Shown: one piece after another, positions 43,644 to 51,491 of the stretch | Position numbering within the stretch: position 1 is the first letter of the stretch | Layout: every line of letters starts with the position of its first letter | Assembly (NCBI RefSeq): GCF_017744675.1 | Contig: NZ_JAGIAV010000004.1 | Span: 995,033 to 1,059,032 of the forward strand | Direction of reading: 5' to 3' | DNA length: 64,000 nucleotides | DNA from: Flavobacterium sp. | GTDB taxonomy: Bacteria; Bacteroidota; Bacteroidia; Flavobacteriales; Flavobacteriaceae | Translations under genes and position numbers: made by a program | The notes under the pieces: generated by a model | Told to the model about the DNA's origin: nothing | The model's database searches: none | What the model saw: only the letters and a program-made list of their open reading frames with translations

Positions 43644-43800
43644 GGTGCTAAGATGCTAAGACGCTAAGGTTCTAAGTTTTTTTATTAGATACCTTAGAAC
43701 CTAAGCAACTCAGAACCTCAGAACTTATAAAAAACCATGTGGTAAAAGTTTGCAAAGCAAAAACCTTAGAACCTTAGCATCTTAGAACCTCAGAACCTTT
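43644..43800. repeat. CTAAG/CTTAG octamer arrays between thrA and thrB
   Basis: GCTAAG recurs every eight bases at 43644-43676. The opposite-strand form recurs at about 43691-43724 and 43763-43800 (CTTAGAAC, CTTAGCAT, CTTAGAAC). The facing arrays can pair into a long imperfect hairpin within the operon message. Confidence 0.7.
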
Positions 43801-43806
43801 AAAAGA

Positions 43807-44727
43807 ATGGAAATAAAACTATTTTGCCCAGCAACTATCGCCAATCTCTCATGCGGATTTGACGTTTTGGGACTTTGCTTAGACAATGCGGGTGATGAAA
43901 TGATTGTTCGAAAATCAGATCAAAAAGGAGTTCGAATTACTAAAATCGTAGGTGCCGATTTACCTCTTGAAACCGAGAAAAACGTTTCGGGTGTGGCGGC
44001 TTTAGCGATGTTAGCGACTTTGGACGAACTAGATTTCGGATTTGAAATTGAAATTTATAAAAACATAAAAGCGGGAAGCGGAATCGGAAGCAGTGCGGCG
44101 AGTTCTGCCGGAGCGGTTTTCGGAATCAACGAATTATTGGGAAGACCTTACTCTCGTAAAGATTTGGTTCAGTTTGCGATGCAAGGCGAAAAATTAGCCA
44201 GCGGAAACGCGCATGCCGACAACGTTGCTCCTGCCCTTCTTGGCGGATTTACTTTGGTAAGAAGTTATGCTCCGTTGGATATTATCAGAATCGACAGTCC
44301 GGAAGAATTGTACGCAACAGTGGTTCATCCGCAGATTGAGTTAAAAACGTCTGACGCTCGTTCTGTTTTAAAACAAAACGTTTCTCTAAAAAGCGCCATC
44401 ATGCAATGGGGAAATGTAGGCGGACTTGTAGCAGGTCTTTACACCAAAGATTACGAGTTGATTGGAAGATCGCTTCATGACGAAATCGTAGAACCTTTAC
44501 GAAGTGTTTTGATTCCAGGTTTCGACCAAATCAAACAAACAGCTTACGAAAACGGCGCTTTAGGTTCTGGAATTTCAGGTTCTGGTCCGTCTATTTTTGC
44601 TTTAAGCCGAGGAAAAGAAACCGCAGACCAAATCGCCAAAGCCATGAGCGCTGTCTACGAAAAAATGAATTTACCGTATGAGATTCACGTCTCGAAAATA
44701 AACCCAGATGGCGTAAGAATTCTTTAA
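43807..44727 (+). CDS. thrB: Homoserine kinase
   Basis: ThrB phosphorylates homoserine with ATP. The 306-residue product is a GHMP kinase: the N-terminal ATIANLSCGFDVLGL, the ATP loop AGSGIGSSAASSAG starting at residue 89, and the C-terminal GSGISGSGPSIFALS. Length is normal. It lies between thrA and thrC, but both intergenic gaps (165 and 107 bases) hold large inverted repeats, so message levels of the three genes may differ. Confidence 0.96.
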   Translation: MEIKLFCPATIANLSCGFDVLGLCLDNAGDEMIVRKSDQKGVRITKIVGADLPLETEKNVSGVAALAMLATLDELDFGFEIEIYKNIKAGSGIGSSAASSAGAVFGINELLGRPYSRKDLVQFAMQGEKLASGNAHADNVAPALLGGFTLVRSYAPLDIIRIDSPEELYATVVHPQIELKTSDARSVLKQNVSLKSAIMQWGNVGGLVAGLYTKDYELIGRSLHDEIVEPLRSVLIPGFDQIKQTAYENGALGSGISGSGPSIFALSRGKETADQIAKAMSAVYEKMNLPYEIHVSKINPDGVRIL

Positions 44728-44740
44728 AAGCAATATTACT

Positions 44741-44816
44741 AACCATATAAGTCATATAAGTTCATGTAATTAGTTGAACTTAATTTATTAAATGAACTTA
44801 TATGACTTATATGGTT
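44741..44816. repeat. Perfect 25-base inverted repeat between thrB and thrC
   Basis: The left arm starts AACCATATAAGTCATATAAG (44741-44765) and is the exact reverse complement of 44792-44816, with a 26-base loop. ATATAAG recurs within each arm. A related pair lies at 54283-54355. Confidence 0.85.
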
Positions 44817-44834
44817 TAAAAATAAAAACAACCA

Positions 44835-46124
44835 ATGAAATACTACAGTTTAAACCATAATGCCCCAAAAGTTTCTTTTCAGGAAGCTGTAATACAAGGA
44901 TTAGCGAGTGATAAAGGATTATATTTCCCGGAAAGCATTACGCCTCTTGATCCTTCATTTTTTGATAAAATCGAAAGTTTAAGCCATGAAGAAATTGCTT
45001 ATGAAGCGATTAAACAATTCGTTGGCGACGAAATACCTGCAGAAAAACTAAAAGAAATCATCGCTGAAACTTTAGTTTTTGATTTCCCTGTAGTGAAAGT
45101 AGAAAACGGAATCTATTCGTTAGAGTTGTTCCACGGACCAACAATGGCGTTTAAAGACGTTGGAGCCCGATTTATGTCGCGTTGTTTGGGTTATTTCAAT
45201 AAAGACAAAAAAGACGCTAAAAACACGGTTTTAGTAGCCACTTCTGGAGATACGGGAGGCGCTGTTGCAAGCGGATTTTTAGGCGTTGACGGTGTTGATG
45301 TTGTCATTTTATATCCGTCAGGAAAAGTGAGCGACATTCAGGAAAAACAATTAACGACTTTAGGACAGAATATTAAAGCGCTTGAAGTTGATGGTGTTTT
45401 TGATGATTGTCAAGACATGGTGAAAAAAGCGTTTTTAGATGAAACTTTAGCACATAAAAACCTGACTTCGGCGAATTCTATTAATATTGCGCGTTGGTTG
45501 CCACAGATGTTTTATTTCTTCTTTGCCTACAAAGCTTTGAAGAGCCAAAACAAACCATTGGTTTTCTCTTGCCCAAGCGGGAACTTCGGGAATATCTGTG
45601 CCGGAATTATGGCAAAAAAATTAGGTTTGCCAATTGAGCATTTCGTTGCTTCGACAAACGTAAACGACACGGTGCCAAGATTCTTAGAAAACGGAAAATA
45701 CGACCCGAAACCTTCTAAAGCGACAATTTCTAACGCAATGGACGTTGGAAACCCAAGTAACTTTATTAGAATTCAGGAATTATACAATAATGATTTAAAG
45801 GCTTTTGAAAAAGATTTCTCTTCGTACAGCTACACCGACGAAGAAACGCTAAAAGCCATGAAACAAATTTACAACACCAACGGTTACATCGCAGAACCTC
45901 ACGGCGCGGTTGGTTATTTAGGTTTGAAAAAAGAGCTTGAAAAATACCCGAACGCCATTGGTATTTTCTTAGAAACCGCTCACCCAATTAAATTCTTAGA
46001 TGTGGTTGAACCTGCTTTAGGAATTACGCTTCCAATTCCAACACAAATTGAAAGTGTTATTAATGAGGAGAAAGTTAGTGTGAAGATTGGTACTTATGAG
46101 GAATTGAAGGCTTTTTTGGGTTAA
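44835..46124 (+). CDS. thrC: Threonine synthase
   Basis: ThrC converts phosphohomoserine to threonine with PLP. The 429-residue product has the PLP lysine at Lys107 in HGPTMAFKDVGARF, ATSGDTGGAVASGF for phosphate binding, and SCPSGNFGNICAG. It ends the threonine operon and is followed by a terminator. Length and motifs are those of the longer bacterial threonine synthase class. Confidence 0.96.
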   Translation: MKYYSLNHNAPKVSFQEAVIQGLASDKGLYFPESITPLDPSFFDKIESLSHEEIAYEAIKQFVGDEIPAEKLKEIIAETLVFDFPVVKVENGIYSLELFHGPTMAFKDVGARFMSRCLGYFNKDKKDAKNTVLVATSGDTGGAVASGFLGVDGVDVVILYPSGKVSDIQEKQLTTLGQNIKALEVDGVFDDCQDMVKKAFLDETLAHKNLTSANSINIARWLPQMFYFFFAYKALKSQNKPLVFSCPSGNFGNICAGIMAKKLGLPIEHFVASTNVNDTVPRFLENGKYDPKPSKATISNAMDVGNPSNFIRIQELYNNDLKAFEKDFSSYSYTDEETLKAMKQIYNTNGYIAEPHGAVGYLGLKKELEKYPNAIGIFLETAHPIKFLDVVEPALGITLPIPTQIESVINEEKVSVKIGTYEELKAFLG

Positions 46125-46148
46125 ATAATTTATTTATCATCATATACT

Positions 46149-46187
46149 AAACGGCTGGGGATTAATTTTCAGTCGTTTTTTTTTTTG
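46149..46187 (+). terminator. Intrinsic terminator of the threonine operon
   Basis: AACGGCTG (about 46150-46156) pairs with CAGTCGTT (from 46170), with one G-U pair, and more than ten T residues follow. Confidence 0.82.
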
Positions 46188-46263
46188 AGTCAATCCTTTG
46201 CTTGAGTATCCTTTAATTTATAATTATTCTATGTCAAGTTTAAAAATCTAGTAATAAAAAACA

Positions 46264-46271
46264 TATATTTG
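46264..46271 (+). promoter_or_regulatory. Predicted -7 element of the protease gene
   Basis: TATATTTG matches TAnnTTTG exactly. TTTA stands 21 bases upstream in the -33 position. It would give a leader of about 100 bases before ATG 46374. Confidence 0.45.
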
Positions 46272-46373
46272 AAAGTACGAAAACGAAACAAACTTTTGCT
46301 TATTTAACAGATTTAGGTTTACATGAAAAGGTTTATCTTGCATATAATAAGTTGGCAGAAATTGTAAAAACAT

Positions 46374-47432
46374 ATGTATAAAAAAGAAATAAAATACATC
46401 CTACCAAATTTATCACCATCTGAACTATTAAAATATTTCACTGACGAGCCACTCAATCGAGCTCTTAAAGGAAAGAATCTTAAACCAGGACAATCTGTTC
46501 AATTGGAGTTTCTCTCACTGTTTGATTATATGGGGGAAAAAGTTCCAAGAAAGTTCCTGTATGATCCAAAATATATCGGCCTTTATCATAATACAGCTTT
46601 AAAAATTGCTCATAAGCTAGTAGCAGAAGGGCTTCTTTCCACATGGGGAAACAAAACAGGAATATATCAGCAGTTTCAAGGCAATAGTTACGATGCAGAA
46701 AAAATGCACTACAACGCGTACGACTTCTTAATTTACGGCTTTGCCGAAGTAGTTGATTATTATAGTGAAGCAATCAGAATCATAGAAGTTGCTGAAGACA
46801 AGACTGGAAAGATCGACGTCGGTACTGGTTTCGCAATTTTACACAAACACACAAAACAATATTTTATTACTGCTAAACACTGCTTACCTAAAAATTCTGA
46901 AATTAGAACGAAAATATTTTTAGGTTTTTCTGACGGATACTCTTATCCTGAAAATATTTATTCTCACATCGATGACAATGTGGATATTGCTATCTTAGAG
47001 TTTTCCGATAAAATGGCTTTAAGCAACAAATTTTTCGTCCTTGAAACTCCATACTTATTAGATAAAATCCTAGTTTCTGGTTATCCACCAGTTCCTGGAA
47101 CCACAGATGCTATTCTAGTTTCATCAACAGGAGAAGTTACTGCTATGGCTAAAACATACTTCCATAAATATGAACAGATTTATGTGAACGCAAATGTTAA
47201 AGGAGGAAGTAGCGGAAGTCCAATTATTAATGAATATGGGAGTGTTGTCGGAGTTATAATTGAATCAGCAAGAGATATTATAAATAATGATTTACAAGAT
47301 GAACTACGTTTTGGAACTGGCCTTACAAGCGATCTAATCTTTGAGATATTGGAGTCTATTGATAATAATGGAGATGTTCATAAGAAGATGAAATTCAGTA
47401 TCAATTCAAATAATTCATTTAGATTAATATAA
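46374..47432 (+). CDS. Cytoplasmic trypsin-like serine protease with extra N-terminal domain
   Basis: The 352-residue protein has a trypsin-like protease domain from about residue 135. The full triad is visible: His169 in TAKHC, Asp204 in NVDIAIL, and Ser280 in GGSSGSP, with GTGFAI as the expected first strand. Residues 1-130 form a separate charged helical domain that I do not recognise. There is no signal peptide, so unlike HtrA-type enzymes it should stay in the cytoplasm. It is 44 bases upstream of a zinc-finger/HEPN-like gene, and the pair is fenced by terminators. A role in activating its partner by cleavage is inference. Confidence 0.82.
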   Translation: MYKKEIKYILPNLSPSELLKYFTDEPLNRALKGKNLKPGQSVQLEFLSLFDYMGEKVPRKFLYDPKYIGLYHNTALKIAHKLVAEGLLSTWGNKTGIYQQFQGNSYDAEKMHYNAYDFLIYGFAEVVDYYSEAIRIIEVAEDKTGKIDVGTGFAILHKHTKQYFITAKHCLPKNSEIRTKIFLGFSDGYSYPENIYSHIDDNVDIAILEFSDKMALSNKFFVLETPYLLDKILVSGYPPVPGTTDAILVSSTGEVTAMAKTYFHKYEQIYVNANVKGGSSGSPIINEYGSVVGVIIESARDIINNDLQDELRFGTGLTSDLIFEILESIDNNGDVHKKMKFSINSNNSFRLI

Positions 47433-47476
47433 AAACTTTTTGCCAAAATCCTTTTCCTTAAAATATATTGATCAAC

Positions 47477-49063
47477 ATGAAACAAAAACTTAAATTCGAA
47501 TGGGACGAAAGTGGAAACAAGACTAATTCAATAAAATTTACTAACAGTAAAGTCTACCAAGTTACTAATACTAAATTTCATGGTAATTTTAGAGTTGACA
47601 TACTAGAAAACGAAATAGGGGCTAGCGTTGAAAACACCTCAAATTCTACTTTTCAAGATTTAGTTGATATTGATGAACCAATAGAAAAACAAATGTTAGA
47701 TTGGGCTTCAAATTTTATAGTAAAAAATATTGGGGTTTGTGACAGTTGCAAGGAAACGAAAATTGTTCGATTGCTATCAACATATGATTTAGAAAAAGAA
47801 GATTTTCAAAATCTAAACAGTTTATGTAAAAATTGCAGAGATAAAATTTACGACAAAATTTACGAAAAGGATAAAGCAGAAAGATTAGCTGAACATGAAC
47901 TAGCCCAAGCTGAAATGGATAAAAATCCACCAAAAATTATTGGAGGATTTAAAAGAAAAAACGATGCTTTCAAAGCAATTCAAAAATTAGGAAATCCAGA
48001 TAGAGAAATAATCGGTGAAGGATTTGAGTATGTAAAAGCAATTATACAAGTTGCTGACGGAACTTTTTACCCAACTTTTTTGACAATATGTGTGATTGAT
48101 GGCGGAGAACATTGGGATACTGACTTTATTTCTAGTAATCTAGAATATAATATCCCTCAGAATTTAGCTTTTAAATATTTAGGAAAAACCATTGAAAAAA
48201 TCTTTCCATATGAATATGAAACTTTAGCTCATATCGAAGGAGATTTCCATCAATCTTCATGGTTTGGAATTACTACTCAAACAAACGTTAGGCATCATTT
48301 TATAAATCAAATAACATTACAAAGACCAGATCAATGGGAAGGTGTTGAGGCTACCACAAAAGTTCAGGTACGCTCCTATTTTTCAATACAACATATCCTT
48401 TCCGCTGGGTATCTTTGTAAAAAATTAATTGAATTTGAAAAGACTATTTCAAATGAAAATAATGATGACGATTTAATTGACCATAGATCATTGGTAGTTT
48501 CAACTATCTTATCTTGTGCCTCATTTCTTGAAGCAAATATTAACGAGCTTTTTATGGATGCTTCAGAAAATCCGAATGGTATTGTTAAAGATTTACCTAA
48601 GTCAACAATAAAAGTTCTTTCTAAAATGTGGAGTAGAGGAATTCCACGAACAGCTAGTTATCCAGTACTTGAAAAATATCAAATAGCTTTAGCATTATCA
48701 AATAAAAAAGAATTCGATTTAGGAACTTCTTTAATTCAAAATATAACAGTTCTTATAAAACTAAGAAATGCTTTAGTTCACTATGAACCCGAATCTGTTA
48801 TTACTAAAGATATTGCCGAAACTTCAACAATTAAAAAGCAAAAATTAGAGCAACAACTGAAGGGAAAATTCCCCCTAAATCCTTATACTGGGATTGATAA
48901 TCCTTTTTTTCCTGACAAATGTCTTTCTTTAGGATGTGCTCTTTGGGCATTTAATTCGTGTATAAGTTTCACTGATGATTTTTTTATGAAATTAGGTATT
49001 GTACCTACATATCAAAGAATAAGACATAAACTTACAGACACAATCCTGCAAACCCATCGCTAG
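47477..49063 (+). CDS. Zinc-ribbon protein with HEPN-like C-terminal domain
   Basis: The 528-residue protein shows two recognisable parts. Cys88-x2-Cys91 and Cys117-x2-Cys120 form a likely zinc ribbon. Residues about 335-440 are helical and contain SFLEANINELF and then KLRNALVHYEP, in which Arg430 and His435 fit the R-x4-H motif of HEPN ribonucleases. The middle part (150-300) is unassigned. I use ATG 47477; a TTG three codons earlier is possible. It has no signal peptide and lies 44 bases after the protease gene. As an RNase effector it would be toxic when active. The HEPN call rests on motif and helix pattern. Confidence 0.65.
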   Translation: MKQKLKFEWDESGNKTNSIKFTNSKVYQVTNTKFHGNFRVDILENEIGASVENTSNSTFQDLVDIDEPIEKQMLDWASNFIVKNIGVCDSCKETKIVRLLSTYDLEKEDFQNLNSLCKNCRDKIYDKIYEKDKAERLAEHELAQAEMDKNPPKIIGGFKRKNDAFKAIQKLGNPDREIIGEGFEYVKAIIQVADGTFYPTFLTICVIDGGEHWDTDFISSNLEYNIPQNLAFKYLGKTIEKIFPYEYETLAHIEGDFHQSSWFGITTQTNVRHHFINQITLQRPDQWEGVEATTKVQVRSYFSIQHILSAGYLCKKLIEFEKTISNENNDDDLIDHRSLVVSTILSCASFLEANINELFMDASENPNGIVKDLPKSTIKVLSKMWSRGIPRTASYPVLEKYQIALALSNKKEFDLGTSLIQNITVLIKLRNALVHYEPESVITKDIAETSTIKKQKLEQQLKGKFPLNPYTGIDNPFFPDKCLSLGCALWAFNSCISFTDDFFMKLGIVPTYQRIRHKLTDTILQTHR

Positions 49064-49082
49064 AGCAAGGATTTAAAACAAA

Positions 49083-49113
49083 AAAAGAGGCCTTAATAAG
49101 GCCTCTTTTTTTG
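49083..49113. terminator. Bidirectional terminator after the HEPN-like gene
   Basis: GAGGCCTTA-A-TAAGGCCTC (49087-49105) is a perfect palindrome with A residues before and T residues after. It ends both the plus-strand pair and the minus-strand regulator. Confidence 0.88.
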
Positions 49114-49133
49114 TTTATATATGTTTTAAAAAA

Positions 49134-49526
49134 TTATTTCCCATTCAACAACTTTTCCAAATACTCCACTTTATCTTTTTCAGCTTGTACCAAACGTTCG
49201 TAAAGTTCAACTACTTTATCTAAAGGATTAAAAGTACAACCATAATTAAGACCAGCATTCACAATACCATTATCGTGGTAAGTATTTCCAATAATATTTA
49301 AAACAGCTTCTTCCGAAAAGTTTTTAATGGCTTCAACAGAAATATCAAGAGCTTTTGCAATTTCAATTAGTCTTTGCTCGTCTACAGTTTCGCTGTTTTC
49401 AATATTCGAAACTGCCTGCTGACTTAATCCCAAAGCCTGTGCAAGCGCTTCCTGTTTCATATCTTTAAGCTCTCTGATACGGCTTATATTTCTGCCGATA
49501 TGTCTTGGTTTTATTGCTGTACTCAT
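49134..49526 (-). CDS. XRE-family helix-turn-helix regulator
   Basis: The 130-residue protein has an N-terminal XRE domain (about 10-70): RNISRIRELKDMKQEALAQA, then LGLSQQAVSNIENSETVDEQ with the recognition helix. After it come a middle stretch of about 40 residues and a C-terminal coiled coil (VVELYERLVQAEKDKVEYLE) suited to dimerisation. Such regulators are common in Bacteroidota. It is convergent with the protease/HEPN-like pair across a shared terminator, so it is not part of that operon, though control of it in trans is possible. Confidence 0.88.
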   Translation of the reverse strand: MSTAIKPRHIGRNISRIRELKDMKQEALAQALGLSQQAVSNIENSETVDEQRLIEIAKALDISVEAIKNFSEEAVLNIIGNTYHDNGIVNAGLNYGCTFNPLDKVVELYERLVQAEKDKVEYLEKLLNGK

Positions 49527-49611
49527 AATTCAAAGATATTTAAAATTCTTAAACAAAAATAGATAGCTGTAAAAAACAAAGTTGTTTTTGTAAGATACGC
49601 TTTTCAATTGA

Positions 49612-49740
49612 ACGCGGATTAAACGGATTCGTTATCACGAAGACGCGGATTTACACTGATTTTTTTTTAAATAATCCGCGTAAATCCGATCCCGATAGCT
49701 ATCGGGATTGCGAAAGCAAATCCGCTTAATCCGCGTTCCA
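49612..49740. repeat. ATCCGCG inverted repeat with central palindrome
   Basis: AACGCGGATTAAACGGATT near 49615 faces AATCCGCTTAATCCGCGTT near 49722. Between them ATCCCGATAG-CTATCGGGAT (49689-49708) is a perfect 20-base palindrome. The gap of 226 bases holds nothing else clear. Confidence 0.75.
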
Positions 49741-49752
49741 ATTTATGCAGTT

Positions 49753-50523
49753 TTACTTCTTAGTCCCCAACAAATACAAAATCTTTGTGGGTCCAGATTT
49801 TACTTTCTTTATTTCCCAATTAAAGTTTTCTTTATTGTTTAATTTAGAAACCAAAGCATTCATTTCTTCAACAGAATACGTTCTTAAAGATGAAACCACG
49901 CCATCCCACAAAATCAAAATCGGCACGATCGGAATAAGATACGTAAATATAATTCTGCCAATATGAAATGGTCTTATAAAAGGCGTTGTCAATAAAACAC
50001 TTATTGGCGAAAAGATCATAGCCATAATACTCTGAAAACTTCTTTCCTGCCCTTCAAAAATCGCAATAGAACTATTGGTGTCAATAGCATTTTGTAGAAT
50101 CTGCTGCGCATCTTTCGGTTTAAAATGATGAAAAGATAAAAACTGCGTTCGAAGTCCTTTTAAGTTTTCTGGAACGTTTCTCGCATCGACTGAAGTTTTT
50201 ACAAAATCAAAATTGTCGGCTTCTTTTTGTGTATGCTCAAATGCGGGAATATTTGGGAAATAATCCGTCAGCAAAATTTTTAAATCGGGATTGTTTTTTC
50301 GTAATTCGGCATTAAGCCAAATTAATCCGCCTCCTCCACCCGATGCGAGATCAATAATTTGATTGGTTTGGCTTTCTTTTAATCCTTTTTCGATTACAGG
50401 AACTATGCCTTTGTACATGGCAGTTTTATTCGAAAGAAATTGCAGAAAATCAGTTATATAGTTTCTAATAAATTCTGGAAGCCATTGCTGATCTTCAAAT
50501 TCGAATAAATGTATTCTTGCCAT
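49753..50523 (-). CDS. Methyltransferase-like protein with a membrane segment
   Basis: The 256-residue protein has a Rossmann-type start resembling class I SAM-dependent methyltransferases: QIIDLASGGGGGLIWLNAEL as motif I, DLKILLTDYFPN as motif II, and FLSFHHFKPKDAQQILQNA. The region 165-210 is hydrophobic (MIFSPISVLLTTPFI, IIFTYLIPIVPILIL), suggesting that it sits on the membrane. The substrate is unknown, possibly a lipid given the hydrophobic part. It stands alone on the minus strand, bounded by repeats. Confidence 0.65.
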   Translation of the reverse strand: MARIHLFEFEDQQWLPEFIRNYITDFLQFLSNKTAMYKGIVPVIEKGLKESQTNQIIDLASGGGGGLIWLNAELRKNNPDLKILLTDYFPNIPAFEHTQKEADNFDFVKTSVDARNVPENLKGLRTQFLSFHHFKPKDAQQILQNAIDTNSSIAIFEGQERSFQSIMAMIFSPISVLLTTPFIRPFHIGRIIFTYLIPIVPILILWDGVVSSLRTYSVEEMNALVSKLNNKENFNWEIKKVKSGPTKILYLLGTKK

Positions 50524-50599
50524 AGTATCTATTTTTCAATTCATTACAAATGTCAATAATTTTATTTAAAATATTTACTTACAGAAATTTTAATTTCAA

Positions 50600-50690
50600 T
50601 TGCCTTCAGCTTTAGCTGGAGGTTTTGTTTTTACAGCATCCATTCGGCTTTAGCCAAAAAACGCAAAAGATTAGGCTAAAGCTATTTTCT
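50600..50690. repeat. AGCTTTAGCTGGAGG hairpin repeats
   Basis: CCTTCAGCTTTAGCTGGAGG (about 50605) is a self-complementary hairpin with G-U pairs. GGCTTTAGCC and AGGCTAAAGC follow as a second inverted pair. Together they fill the gap before the heptamer array. Confidence 0.55.
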
Positions 50691-50705
50691 GCTATAACTT
50701 TGTCA

Positions 50706-50778
50706 TTACAGTTTACATCTTACAGTTTACAGTTTACAGTTTACAGTTTACATTTTACATTTTACATTTTACATTTCA
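50706..50778. repeat. TTTACAG/TTTACAT heptamer tandem array
   Basis: TTTACAG recurs every seven bases about five times, followed by about four TTTACAT units. The array ends 12 bases before the GNAT ATG at 50790. A reading frame open across it is an artefact of the repeat. Confidence 0.85.
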
Positions 50779-50789
50779 CAACAAACAAC

Positions 50790-51296
50790 ATGATTACAAA
50801 AGCATTACTCGAAGATATTCCGGCATTAACCGTTTTAATTAACTCGGCTTACAGAGGCGAAACCTCTAAAAAAGGCTGGACAACCGAAGCGCATTTACTA
50901 GAAGGAAAAAGAACGGATGAACAGGAAATGACCGAAATCTTTCTGGATTCAAAAAATACGATCCTGAAATTTACAGAAAACAATACCATTATCGGTTCGG
51001 TTTTATTGGTAGAAAAAGGACATCAATTGTATTTAGGAATGTTGACGGTTTCGCCAGAACTTCAAAACAGCGGAATCGGGAAAAAGCTTTTGGCAGCAGC
51101 CGAAAACCATGCTCAGTCTCTTGGCTTATCGAGTATTATTATGACGGTTATTTCGGTTCGCGAAGAACTTATTGCATGGTACAAACGTCATGGTTATGCA
51201 GACACTGGTAAACGCGAGGCTTTTCCTGAGAGCGGTATTCATGTTACGGTTTCTGAAGTGCCTTTGGAGTTTATTTATTTGGAGAAAAGTATCTAA
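50790..51296 (+). CDS. GNAT family N-acetyltransferase
   Basis: From ATG 50790 the product has 168 residues and the GNAT fold: ALLEDIPALTVLINSAYRGE at the start, GMLTVSPELQNSGIGKKLLAAAE with the acetyl-CoA loop QNSGIGK, and ELIAWYKRHGYADTGKREAF. GNAT enzymes move acetyl groups to amines; the substrate is unknown. A longer frame from 50625 runs through the heptamer array and is rejected. The array directly before the start may affect expression. Confidence 0.9.
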   Translation: MITKALLEDIPALTVLINSAYRGETSKKGWTTEAHLLEGKRTDEQEMTEIFLDSKNTILKFTENNTIIGSVLLVEKGHQLYLGMLTVSPELQNSGIGKKLLAAAENHAQSLGLSSIIMTVISVREELIAWYKRHGYADTGKREAFPESGIHVTVSEVPLEFIYLEKSI

Positions 51297-51323
51297 GTTT
51301 TTTGACAAAGTAACCATATAGTT

Positions 51324-51428
51324 TTGTCATTTCGACGAAAGGAGAAATCTCCGCAAGTAGCTCTACAAAGATTTGCAATATACTCTGCGGAGCTACTTGC
51401 GGAGATCCCTCGTTCCTCGGGATGACAA
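51324..51428. repeat. Large hairpin repeat, REP-like
   Basis: The element begins TTGTCATTTCGACGAAAGGA and ends CTCGTTCCTCGGGATGACAA. Its core arms ATCTCCGCAAGTAGCTC (51347-51363) and GAGCTACTTGCGGAGAT (51390-51406) are perfect inverses. The outer parts also pair loosely. Confidence 0.75.
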
Positions 51429-51491
51429 GATTGAGATAAAAACTGCGTAAAACAAAAACAACAATTTGATTTCATAATAAAACAACAAAAA

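Noticed and set aside
46374..47432. HtrA/Deg periplasmic protease
   Set aside because: There is no signal peptide, membrane anchor or PDZ domain, and the N-terminal domain differs.
50625..50789. N-terminal extension of the GNAT protein
   Set aside because: The extra 55 residues are the translation of hairpin and heptamer repeats (repeating TVYSLQF-like words); the family begins at ATG 50790.
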